Shown here: positions 9,493 to 16,034 of the stretch, piece after piece | Numbering within the stretch: position 1 is the first letter of the stretch | Layout: each line of letters starts with the position of its first letter | Assembly (NCBI RefSeq): GCF_019458025.1 | Contig: NZ_JAHZUY010000022.1 | Span: forward strand, 1 to 48,568 | From: Caldovatus aquaticus | GTDB lineage: Bacteria > Pseudomonadota > Alphaproteobacteria > Acetobacterales > Acetobacteraceae | DNA length: 48,568 nucleotides | Reading direction: 5' to 3' | Program-made: the position numbers and the translations under genes | Notes under the pieces: generated by a model | What the model was told of the DNA's origin: nothing | Database searches by the model: none | The model's input: only the letters and a program-made list of their open reading frames with translations

Positions 9493-9936
9493 TCACCGCC
9501 CGCGGCGCTGGCCGTCGCCGCCGCCCGCGCCGCCGTGCCCGAACAAGCGGATGGCGGCGGCGATCACCCGCTCCTGGTAGGCCTCGTGCCGCCCCGGCGT
9601 GCGCGAGTGGTAGTTGCCGATCGCCCGCAGCAGGTCGCCGCGCTCGGCGTCGAGGTGCATGCGCAGGATCGCGCCCGCGACCTGGATCGAGAAGCAGCCG
9701 TCGTGGATCAGCCGGCGGCGGAGCTCCTCCGGCGGCAGGCCCGAGGCGTGCGCCAGTTGCGGCAGCCAGACCGTGTTCACCTGCATCAGCCCGAGGTCCT
9801 CGGTGCCGTTCGGGTTCGCCCGCACCGCGCCGACCCGGCCGCCCTCGGCCGCCTGGATCGCCGGCAGCAGCCGCGGCGGCAGGTCGAACATCTGCGCCAC
9901 CATCGCCATGCAGGCGAGCAGGGCGGAGGCGCTCAT
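9493..9936 (-). CDS. Soluble lytic transglycosylase-like protein (SLT domain)
   Basis: The 147-aa product is essentially one lysozyme-like SLT domain. The likely catalytic Glu is E31 in IQAAEGG. It is followed by NPNGTEDLGLMQVN and a late GNYHSRTPGRHEAYQERV motif, the signatures of small transglycosylases of the VirB1/IpgF type. These enzymes cleave peptidoglycan between MurNAc and GlcNAc. The ATG at 9936 (MSASALLACMAMVAQ) gives a short hydrophobic N-terminus that may be a weak signal sequence; no clear Shine-Dalgarno was found. The C-terminus is a Gly/Arg tail. No conjugation or secretion genes flank it, so it is a stand-alone enzyme. The upstream same-strand gene may encode a lysozyme inhibitor. 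Confidence 0.8.
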   Translation of the reverse strand: MSASALLACMAMVAQMFDLPPRLLPAIQAAEGGRVGAVRANPNGTEDLGLMQVNTVWLPQLAHASGLPPEELRRRLIHDGCFSIQVAGAILRMHLDAERGDLLRAIGNYHSRTPGRHEAYQERVIAAAIRLFGHGGAGGGDGQRRGR

Positions 9937-10244
9937 GCCGCCCGCGCCGCGCGCCGGGGCCGGGCGTGGGCGCGCCGCGGCCGCCCGCCGGCCGGCATCG
10001 CGGGGCCGCGACCGGGCGTGGCGGCAGGGCGCCGCGCCGGCCCGATCGCGCCGCGCGGTGACACGGCTGGAGAAACGGATCGGCCCATCGCCTCCGGCAT
10101 CCGTCAGGTTCCGCAGGCCGGGCGGCGCGTCGCCGCCGGCCTCGCTCCTGTCTACACCGGAATCCTCGCCGCGCGTAACGACCTCCGCGCTCCGGGCCGG
10201 GCGAACGGCCTCCCGCGCCGCATCCTCCGCCCGCCGGCGGGGGC
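9937..10244. other. Intergenic gap, no gene seen
   Basis: These 308 bases lie between the transglycosylase gene and the Ivy-like gene, both on the minus strand. A minus-strand reading frame continues upstream from the transglycosylase through here, but its composition (Arg/Ala/Gly-rich, no family pattern) looks like GC-driven open frame rather than protein. No confident promoter was recognised. Confidence 0.4.
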
Positions 10245-10730
10245 TCACCGGCCGAAGCGCAGCCGTCCCGCGACGCCGGCGTCGAACGCCTGCACCGGCG
10301 CGGCGAGCGCCGCGGGCCACTCCCGGCTGCGCCGCGGCGGGACGAACAGCACCGGCTGCCCGTTCTCGACCAGCGCCGCGAAGACCCGTCCGCCCTGCGG
10401 ATCCCAGGCGAGGAACAGGCCGCGCGCGCCGCACCCGGCCTCCGGCGCGCAGCCCCAGGCGAAGAGGTGCCGCCCGTCCGCCGCGCGGCGCAGCGGCGGC
10501 CCGGGCAGGCGCGCCGCCTCCGCCAGGGCGTGCTGCCATCCGCCCCCGGCCAGGCGCAGGCCGAGCGCCACCCCCGGCTGCCCGAGCAGCGCCGCGACCG
10601 GCTGGCCGAGCAGGGCCGCCGCGCCGGGCGTCTCTTCCGCCGCGCGCGCCGCGCCCGGCGCGAGCAGCGCCGCGCCCAGCAGCAGGAACGCCGGCAGCCG
10701 CGGCAGGGGGGCGGTCCCGCGCCGCGTCAC
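10245..10730 (-). CDS. Secreted protein, possible Ivy-like lysozyme inhibitor
   Basis: With the GTG start at 10730 the product is 161 aa and begins with a clear signal peptide: TRR, hydrophobic stretch LPAFLLLGAALLAPG, and likely cleavage after ARA at residue 30. The mature part has two cysteines in GCAPEAGC (C94, C100) followed by GLFLAWDPQGGRVFAALVE. The order of a Cys-bracketed loop, then beta strands ending in a calculated 'activity value' region, resembles Ivy (inhibitor of vertebrate lysozyme), where the loop is CKPHDC. The loop here is one residue longer. The assignment is from remembered family pattern only. Location upstream of a transglycosylase gene is consistent, since Ivy can inhibit transglycosylases. 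It could also be an unrelated secreted protein. Confidence 0.5.
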   Translation of the reverse strand: MTRRGTAPLPRLPAFLLLGAALLAPGAARAAEETPGAAALLGQPVAALLGQPGVALGLRLAGGGWQHALAEAARLPGPPLRRAADGRHLFAWGCAPEAGCGARGLFLAWDPQGGRVFAALVENGQPVLFVPPRRSREWPAALAAPVQAFDAGVAGRLRFGR

Positions 10731-10912
10731 GATCCGCCCGCCGCGGCAGGCGCCGGCGCGCGGCACCGGCGCCGCCTGTCCGTTCGGGGAGCCGCCGCGA
10801 CCGCACCGGCCGGCCGCGCCCGGAGCCGCCGCGCAGCCGGCCGTTGCCGTCCGTCCGCGCCCGGCGCGGGACGGCAGGACGGGCACCGCCGCGCGGGCGC
10901 GGCCCCTCCCGC

Positions 10913-11917
10913 TCACCCCGCCTCGAGCCCGATCTCGCGCGCGAGCCGGCCCATCGCCTCGCGCTGCTCGGCGAGGAAGCGGGCGAAGGTCGCCGGATCG
11001 CTGCCGACCGGGATCGCCCCCAGCGCCTCGACGCGCTGGCGCACGACGGGATCGGCCAGCGCCGCCAGCACCGCCTGGTGCAGCCGCGCGACGATCGGCG
11101 CGGGCAGCCCGGCCGGCGCGAACACGCCGTTCCACTCGTTCAGCTCGTAGCCGGGGAAGCCCTGCTCGGCGAAGGTCGGCACCTCGGGCAGCGGCGGGAT
11201 GCGCTGCAGGGTGGTGACGGCGAGCGGCCGCACCCGCCCCTCGCGCGCGAGCTGGAGCGAGGAGGAGACGGTGCCGAACACGAAGGCGACGTTGCCGCCG
11301 AGCAGGTCCTGCAGCGCCGGCGTGCCGCCGCGGTAGGGCACGTGCACGATGTCGAGCCCGGCGCGGCGCAGGAACAGCTCGGTGCCGAGATGCGAGGCGG
11401 TGGCGTTGCCGGAGGAGCCGTAGGAGAGCCGCCCCGGCCGCGCCTTGGCGTAGGCGATGAACTCGGCGAGCGTGCGCACCGGCAGCCCGTTGTGCACGAT
11501 CATGATCTGCGGCAGCACGATCACCTGGCTGATCGGCGTGAAGGCGGTGGCGTAGTCGAAGGGCAGGTTCTTCAGCAGGACGTGGTTCACCACCTGCGGG
11601 CTCGCGTCCACGAACAGGGTGTGGCCGTCCGGCGCGGCGCGCGCCACCTCGGCCCCGGCGAGGGAGCCGCCGGCGCCGGGCCGGTTCTCCACCACCACCG
11701 GCTGGCCGAGCTGGGCCGCGAACGGGCCGGAGAGCAGCCGCGCCGTGGTGTCCACGCCGCCGCCGGGCGGATAGCCGGCGAGGAGGCGGATCGGACGGCT
11801 CGGCGACCAGGACGGCGCGGCGCCGGCGCCCTGTGCGGCGGCAGGCCGGGCGGCGGCGCCGGCGGCGAGCGCCGCGGCGAGCGCGCGGCGCGACAGGCGG
11901 GGCGGGACAGGCGGCAC
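10913..11917 (-). CDS. Bug-family TTT extracytoplasmic solute receptor (orphan)
   Basis: The 334-aa product is a TctC/Bug-type periplasmic binding protein. After a cleaved signal peptide (RLSRRALAAALAAGAAARPAAAQ) come the family landmarks RPIRLLAGYPPGGGVDTTAR, VVENRPGAGGSLAG, GHTLF, VPYRGG and RIPPLPEVPTFAEQG. The family binds organic acids and other small carboxylates. I chose the GTG at 11917 because GGAGG lies about 10 nt upstream; the upstream open frame has no signal-peptide character. No tctA or tctB is adjacent, so it is an orphan receptor that would have to share a distant transporter or act in sensing. Confidence 0.9.
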   Translation of the reverse strand: MPPVPPRLSRRALAAALAAGAAARPAAAQGAGAAPSWSPSRPIRLLAGYPPGGGVDTTARLLSGPFAAQLGQPVVVENRPGAGGSLAGAEVARAAPDGHTLFVDASPQVVNHVLLKNLPFDYATAFTPISQVIVLPQIMIVHNGLPVRTLAEFIAYAKARPGRLSYGSSGNATASHLGTELFLRRAGLDIVHVPYRGGTPALQDLLGGNVAFVFGTVSSSLQLAREGRVRPLAVTTLQRIPPLPEVPTFAEQGFPGYELNEWNGVFAPAGLPAPIVARLHQAVLAALADPVVRQRVEALGAIPVGSDPATFARFLAEQREAMGRLAREIGLEAG

Positions 11918-12116
11918 GGCGTTGAATCCTCCCAGGTTCCTCCCCACCCTAGAGCCGATCGCGGACGGCCGGAACCGGCCGGACGCGCGCAGCGGCTCCG
12001 CAGACAACGGGCCGGAGCCGCCGCAGCGACCCCAGCCGCGCGGACGCACCCCCGAGGCGGAGGCCAGGCGGGGCCGTCCCGCGCCCGCCGCGCCCTCGCC
12101 CGCAGGGCCGGCGCGC

Positions 12117-12122
12117 TATGAT
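12117..12122 (+). promoter_or_regulatory. Possible -10 element of rarA, leaderless transcript
   Basis: TATGAT lies only 9 nt before the rarA ATG (12132), so transcription would start at or next to the start codon. No Shine-Dalgarno is visible in this interval and the matching -35 is weak. Confidence 0.3.
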
Positions 12123-12131
12123 GCCGATCGC

Positions 12132-13505
12132 ATGTCCCCGCCGCCCCGCCGCGCCCCCGCCATCCCCGCCGCGCCCGACCTGTTCGGGCCGCCGCCCGCC
12201 GCCCCGGCCGCGCCGCCGGCGCCGGACGACGCGCGCCGCCCCCTCGCCGACCGGCTGCGCCCGCGCGCGCTGGAGGAGGTGGTCGGGCAGGATCACCTGC
12301 TCGGCCCGGAGGGCGCGCTGACGCGCATGCTGGCGCGCGGCAGCCTCGCCTCGCTGGTCCTCTGGGGGCCGCCGGGGACCGGCAAGACCACCATCGCCCG
12401 CCTGCTCGCCGAGCGCGCGGGGCTCGCCTTCGTGCCGCTCTCGGCGGTGTTCTCCGGCGTGGCCGACCTCAAGCGCGCCTTCGACGAGGCGCGCCGGCGC
12501 CGCGCCGCGGGCCGGGGCACGCTGCTCTTCGTGGACGAGATCCACCGCTTCAACCGCGCCCAGCAGGACGGCTTCCTGCCCGTCGTCGAGGACGGCACGG
12601 TGACCCTCGTCGGCGCGACGACCGAGAACCCCTCCTTCGAGCTGAACGGCGCCCTGCTCTCGCGCTGCCAGGTGCTGGTGCTGCGCCGGCTCGACGACGA
12701 GGCGCTGGAGAGGCTGCTCGCCCGCGCCGAGGCCGCGACCGGCCGTGCCCTGCCAGTGGACGAGGCGGCGCGCGCCGCGCTGCGCGCCATGGCCGACGGC
12801 GACGGCCGCTACCTGCTGAACATGGCGGAGCAGCTCCTCGCCCTGCCGGAGGACCAGCCGCCGCTCGACACCGCCGCGCTGTCGGCGCTGCTCGCCCGCC
12901 GCGCCGCGCTCTACGACAAGGACCGCGACGAGCACTACAACCTGATCTCCGCGCTGCACAAGTCGCTGCGCGGCTCGGACCCGGACGCCGCGCTCTACTG
13001 GCTCGCGCGCATGCTCCAGGGCGGCGAGGACCCGCGCTACATCGCCCGGCGCCTGACGCGCTTCGCCGCCGAGGACGTGGGCCTCGCCGATCCCACGGCG
13101 CTGCCGCTCGCGATCGCGGCGTGGGAGACCTACGAGCGGCTCGGCTCGCCGGAGGGCGAGCTGGCGCTGGCGCAGCTCGTCGTCCACCTCGCCACCGCGC
13201 CGCGCTCGAACGCGGTGTATGCCGCCTTCGGCGCGGCGATGCGCGCGGCGCGCGAGACCGGCAGCCTGATGCCGCCGAAGCACATCCTCAACGCGCCGAC
13301 GCGGCTGATGAGGGAGCTCGGCTACGGACGCGGCTACGCCTACGACCACGACGAGGAGGAGGGCTTCTCCGGGCAGGACTACTTCCCGGAGGGGATGGAG
13401 CGGCAGCGCTTCTACCGCCCGAGCGGGCGCGGCGCGGAGGCCGCGATCGCCGAGCGCCTGAGGCACTGGGAGGCGCTGCGGGCGCGCAAGGCGCGCGGCG
13501 GCTGA
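12132..13505 (+). CDS. rarA: Replication-associated recombination protein A (AAA+ ATPase)
   Basis: RarA/MgsA is a clamp-loader-related AAA+ ATPase that acts at stalled replication forks. The 457-aa product has a Pro/Ala-rich N-terminal 35 residues, then RPRALEEVVGQDHLLG. Walker A is GPPGTGKTT (79-87), Walker B LLFVDEIH (131-138) and sensor 1 GATTENPSFE (161-170), followed by LLSRCQVL with the arginine finger. The C-terminal half carries the conserved DEHYNLISALHKSLRGSDPDAALYWLARML pattern (split here for length) and GYGRGYAYDHD. Length is typical (about 440 aa). The divergent neighbour is the Bug receptor gene. Confidence 0.95.
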   Translation: MSPPPRRAPAIPAAPDLFGPPPAAPAAPPAPDDARRPLADRLRPRALEEVVGQDHLLGPEGALTRMLARGSLASLVLWGPPGTGKTTIARLLAERAGLAFVPLSAVFSGVADLKRAFDEARRRRAAGRGTLLFVDEIHRFNRAQQDGFLPVVEDGTVTLVGATTENPSFELNGALLSRCQVLVLRRLDDEALERLLARAEAATGRALPVDEAARAALRAMADGDGRYLLNMAEQLLALPEDQPPLDTAALSALLARRAALYDKDRDEHYNLISALHKSLRGSDPDAALYWLARMLQGGEDPRYIARRLTRFAAEDVGLADPTALPLAIAAWETYERLGSPEGELALAQLVVHLATAPRSNAVYAAFGAAMRAARETGSLMPPKHILNAPTRLMRELGYGRGYAYDHDEEEGFSGQDYFPEGMERQRFYRPSGRGAEAAIAERLRHWEALRARKARGG

Positions 13506-13532
13506 GCGCCCGCCGGGGCGCGGGGAGGGTGC

Positions 13533-13572
13533 CCTCCGGCGCGGCGCGCCAGGGGTTGCGCCGCGCCGGAGG
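13533..13572 (+). terminator. Perfect 15-bp hairpin after rarA
   Basis: CCTCCGGCGCGGCGC (13533-13547) and its exact reverse complement (13558-13572) enclose a 10-nt loop, 27 nt after the rarA stop. There is no U-tract, so it is either a stem that stabilises the 3' end or a bidirectional terminator. The rest of the 184-bp gap before the next gene holds nothing I recognise. Confidence 0.4.
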
Positions 13573-13689
13573 CGCGCGCGGCGGCCGCGGCGACCGGCGG
13601 CCGCGTTCCGCGCCGGCGCCGCCCGTGTTGCCCCGCGCCGCCGCGGCGCGCCAGAATGCCGCCCCGGACCCGACCGAGGCGCGCGGCCC

Positions 13690-14334
13690 ATGCCACCCCC
13701 CTTCACCCTCGAGCAGGTCGAACGCCTGGTGCGCGAATCCGAGGGCCGCGCCTCCTCCTACCCGGGCAGCGGCGGCCAGGTCGGCCACCCGCTCGCCCGC
13801 CACGAGCGCCTGAGCAACGAGGAGCTGCGCCGGCGCTACGCCGAGGAGCTCGCCGCCCGCGAGGAATACGCCGAGCTCCACCCGGACGACGAGGCCGCCC
13901 AGCGCCGCCAGCACGAGGCGATCTTCCTCACCGCCTTCGTCCGCACCCTCGACGTCTTCCAGTTCGCCATGGCCGCGCTCAACAGCCCGGCCGGGCACGA
14001 CGCCTGGGCGTTGATGTTCCACGCCTCCAACTCGCACGACAACATGCGCGCCGTCATCCATCACAACCTCACCGACGGGCGCGGCGCCGGGATCGCCTTC
14101 CCGATCCGCTACGCCATGTTCACCACCGGGGCGAACCCGGCCCGCGCCTCCGCCGTGCGCGTGGTGGTGGACCGGATGGGCAGCGCCCGGGAGCGGCTGC
14201 ACGTGCAGACCGTGATGCCGGTGCTGGAATTCCGCCCCGACGGCTGCGTCGTGCGCAACCGCGCCGGCCAGGTGGTGGGCTTCGACGCGGCCGAGCTCGC
14301 GCAGCGCCGCCTGGTGCTGACGCCGCGCCTCTAG
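13690..14334 (+). CDS. Uncharacterised protein; weak resemblance to RNase A-like toxin domains
   Basis: I do not recognise this 214-aa protein with certainty. The ATG at 13690 (MPPPFTLEQVERLV) opens a frame of balanced composition, unlike the shadow frames, so it is very likely real. There is no signal peptide or membrane segment. Its layout of GHPLARHERLSNEELRRR, then AFVRTLDVFQFAMAAL, and a final strand RRLVLTPRL recalls the CdiA-CT-type RNase A-like domain, which starts with a 'GGH...H....e.L..R' motif and ends in a similar strand. It also has an Asn/His-rich segment, FHASNSHDNMRAVIHHNLTD. No immunity-like gene follows. The toxin reading is tentative and the protein may belong to an unrelated family. 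Confidence 0.55.
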   Translation: MPPPFTLEQVERLVRESEGRASSYPGSGGQVGHPLARHERLSNEELRRRYAEELAAREEYAELHPDDEAAQRRQHEAIFLTAFVRTLDVFQFAMAALNSPAGHDAWALMFHASNSHDNMRAVIHHNLTDGRGAGIAFPIRYAMFTTGANPARASAVRVVVDRMGSARERLHVQTVMPVLEFRPDGCVVRNRAGQVVGFDAAELAQRRLVLTPRL

Positions 14335-14930
14335 GCACCGCGGCCCGCGCCGCCTGCCGGCCGGAACGGCCCGCCCGCGCAGGGATCGGCGATGCACGGG
14401 ATGGTGCGCCCCGGCCCCTTGACTCCGTCCCTCGCGCCGCGCCTTGTATAAGGGGCCCACGGGCGGGGCTCCCGCCCGCGGGCCTGCCGTCCAGGCATGG
14501 AGGGAGCGGTGACTCCACCTCCGCAGGATGCCGCGACGATCGCCGGGGCACTCGCCCGGGCCTCGGCGTAGCGGTTGGCGCGGGCGGCACACCGGGAGAG
14601 GCCACCGGGGGCCGCATCAGTAGGGCAAGGCCCCACCCGGCCCCTCCCGGCAGTGTGCGGCGCAATGGCGCCCTTGTCTCCCCCCAAAGGATCTCGCCAG
14701 CCGAGCCGGGCGATCCGGCAGCGGTCGCGCGCGGCGGGCGCCAGGCCGGGCGCGGAGCCCGGGGGGCGTCGCGCGCGCGAAGCGCCCGGGTGCGGCCCGT
14801 TGCCGGGCAGCGGACAGGCCCGGCGCGCCACCCTCCCGGCCACCCGGCGGGCGGGGACGTGATCCCCGGCGACCGGGCTGGTAAGGCGCGACGGCAGCCG
14901 CCACATGGACAGCCGTCCCGCCGCGATCCC
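14335..14930. other. 596-bp non-coding stretch with several hairpins; possible structured RNA or dispersed repeat
   Basis: No frame here looks like protein. Plus-strand TTGACT (14419-14424) and TATAAG (14447-14452) resemble promoter boxes, but the spacing of 22 bp (19-20 bp to shifted boxes) is long. Directly after them is a strong hairpin, GGCCC-a-CGGGCGGG (14454-14467) with CCCGCCCG-c-GGGCC (14471-14484). Further stems are at 14498-14521, at 14541-14568 (CGCCG/CGGCG and GGGC/GCCC), and a long interrupted one where CACAC and CGGGAG at 14588-14598 pair with CTCCCG and GTGTG at 14644-14657. I could not match it to RNase P, SRP, 6S or a riboswitch. Its sequence style also fits a repetitive intergenic element. 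Confidence 0.4.
14454..14484 (+). repeat. Strong inverted repeat (hairpin)
   Basis: A 5-bp plus 8-bp stem (13 pairs) with one A/C mismatch and a GCT loop, starting 2 nt after a TATAAG box. It would form at the 5' end of any transcript started there. Confidence 0.6.
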
Positions 14931-15965
14931 ATGAGCACGCCTCCCGTCTCCGCCACCGCCCCGCCCCCCGCTGCCACCGCGATCCAGCACCGCAGCGTCG
15001 CGCCGGAGGAGGCGGACACGCGGCTCGACCGCTGGTTCCGCCGCCACTTCCCCCGCCTGACCCAGGGCGCGCTGCAGAAGATGCTGCGCACCGGACAGAT
15101 CCGCGTGGACGGCAAGCGCGCCGAGGCGGGCACACGCCTGCTCGCGGGCCAGCAGATCCGCATCCCGCCGCTGCCCGAGGGCCCGGCGCTCGAGGCGCCG
15201 CGCCGCCCGCCGCGCCCGGTCTCGCCCGAGGAGGCGCGCCTGCTGGAGCGGATGGTGCTCTACCGCGACGCCAGCGTGATCGTGCTGAACAAGCCCCACG
15301 GCCTCGCCGTGCAGGGCGGGCCCGGGCTGACGCGCCATCTCGACGCCATGCTCGACGCGCTGCGCTTCGGGCAGGAGGAGCGGCCGCGCCTGGTGCACCG
15401 GCTCGACCGCGACACCTCGGGCGTGCTCGTGCTGGCGCGCAGCGCCGCCGCGGCGGCGAAGCTCGCCGCCGCGTTCCGCGGGCGGGACGTGGAAAAGATC
15501 TACTGGGCCGTGGCGGTCGGCCGCCCCGCGCCCGCGGCCGGACGGATCGACCTGCCGCTCGCCCGGCAGTCCGGCCCGCGCGGCGAGCGCACCGCGCCGG
15601 CGGAGCCCGGCGCGGACAAGGCGGCGCGCGCGGTCACCGACTACCGCGTGCTCGACGCCGCGCAGCGCCGCGCGGCGTGGCTCGAGCTGCGCCCGCTCAC
15701 CGGCCGCACCCACCAGCTTCGCGTGCACTGCGCGCAGGGCCTCGGCACGCCGATCCTCGGCGACGGCAAGTACGGCGGCGCCGCGGCGATGATCGAGGGC
15801 CTGCCGCCGCTGTTGCACCTGCACGCCCGCGCGCTGCGCCTGCCACATCCGGAGGGCGGCGTGCTGGAGGTCGCCGCGCCGCTGCCGCCGCACATGGAGG
15901 AGACCTTCGCCTTCCTCGGCTTCGACCGCCCGCGCACCCCGCCGCCGCGCCGCGCGTCGCGCTGA
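14931..15965 (+). CDS. rluC: RluC/RluA-family 23S rRNA pseudouridine synthase
   Basis: The 344-aa product isomerises specific uridines in rRNA to pseudouridine. It has an N-terminal S4 RNA-binding domain (~29-80, DTRLDRWFRRHFPRLTQGAL) and a catalytic domain with HRLDRDTSG at 156-164, where D159 is the expected catalytic aspartate. Later family motifs are LRPLTGRTHQLRVH and PILGDGKYGG. RluC is favoured over RluA/RluD by the S4 domain and the KPHGLAVQGG segment, but the exact target uridines cannot be read from sequence. The ATG at 14931 lies after the 596-bp non-coding region, and no strong Shine-Dalgarno was seen. Confidence 0.9.
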   Translation: MSTPPVSATAPPPAATAIQHRSVAPEEADTRLDRWFRRHFPRLTQGALQKMLRTGQIRVDGKRAEAGTRLLAGQQIRIPPLPEGPALEAPRRPPRPVSPEEARLLERMVLYRDASVIVLNKPHGLAVQGGPGLTRHLDAMLDALRFGQEERPRLVHRLDRDTSGVLVLARSAAAAAKLAAAFRGRDVEKIYWAVAVGRPAPAAGRIDLPLARQSGPRGERTAPAEPGADKAARAVTDYRVLDAAQRRAAWLELRPLTGRTHQLRVHCAQGLGTPILGDGKYGGAAAMIEGLPPLLHLHARALRLPHPEGGVLEVAAPLPPHMEETFAFLGFDRPRTPPPRRASR

Positions 15966-16034
15966 ACCTCCCGCTCCGCCCGTCACGACCGAACCCCCGC
16001 CCGCGCGTAGTCGCCGCGGGGAAGGAGCCGCCCG

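Noticed and set aside
9493-10806. Extended 437-codon version of the transglycosylase gene
   Set aside because: The upstream extension overlaps the Ivy-like gene and shows no conserved pattern; the ATG at 9936 gives a normal SLT domain.
7492-11217. 1241-codon plus-strand open frame
   Set aside because: It overlaps pheT in another frame and then crosses minus-strand genes; composition is Arg/Pro/Ala-rich without motifs.
14529-14579. Minus-strand peptide starting AN and ending VAA, reminiscent of a tmRNA tag
   Set aside because: No stop codon follows the VAA, no tRNA-like acceptor or TTCGA loop was found, and the promoter-like boxes point the other way.
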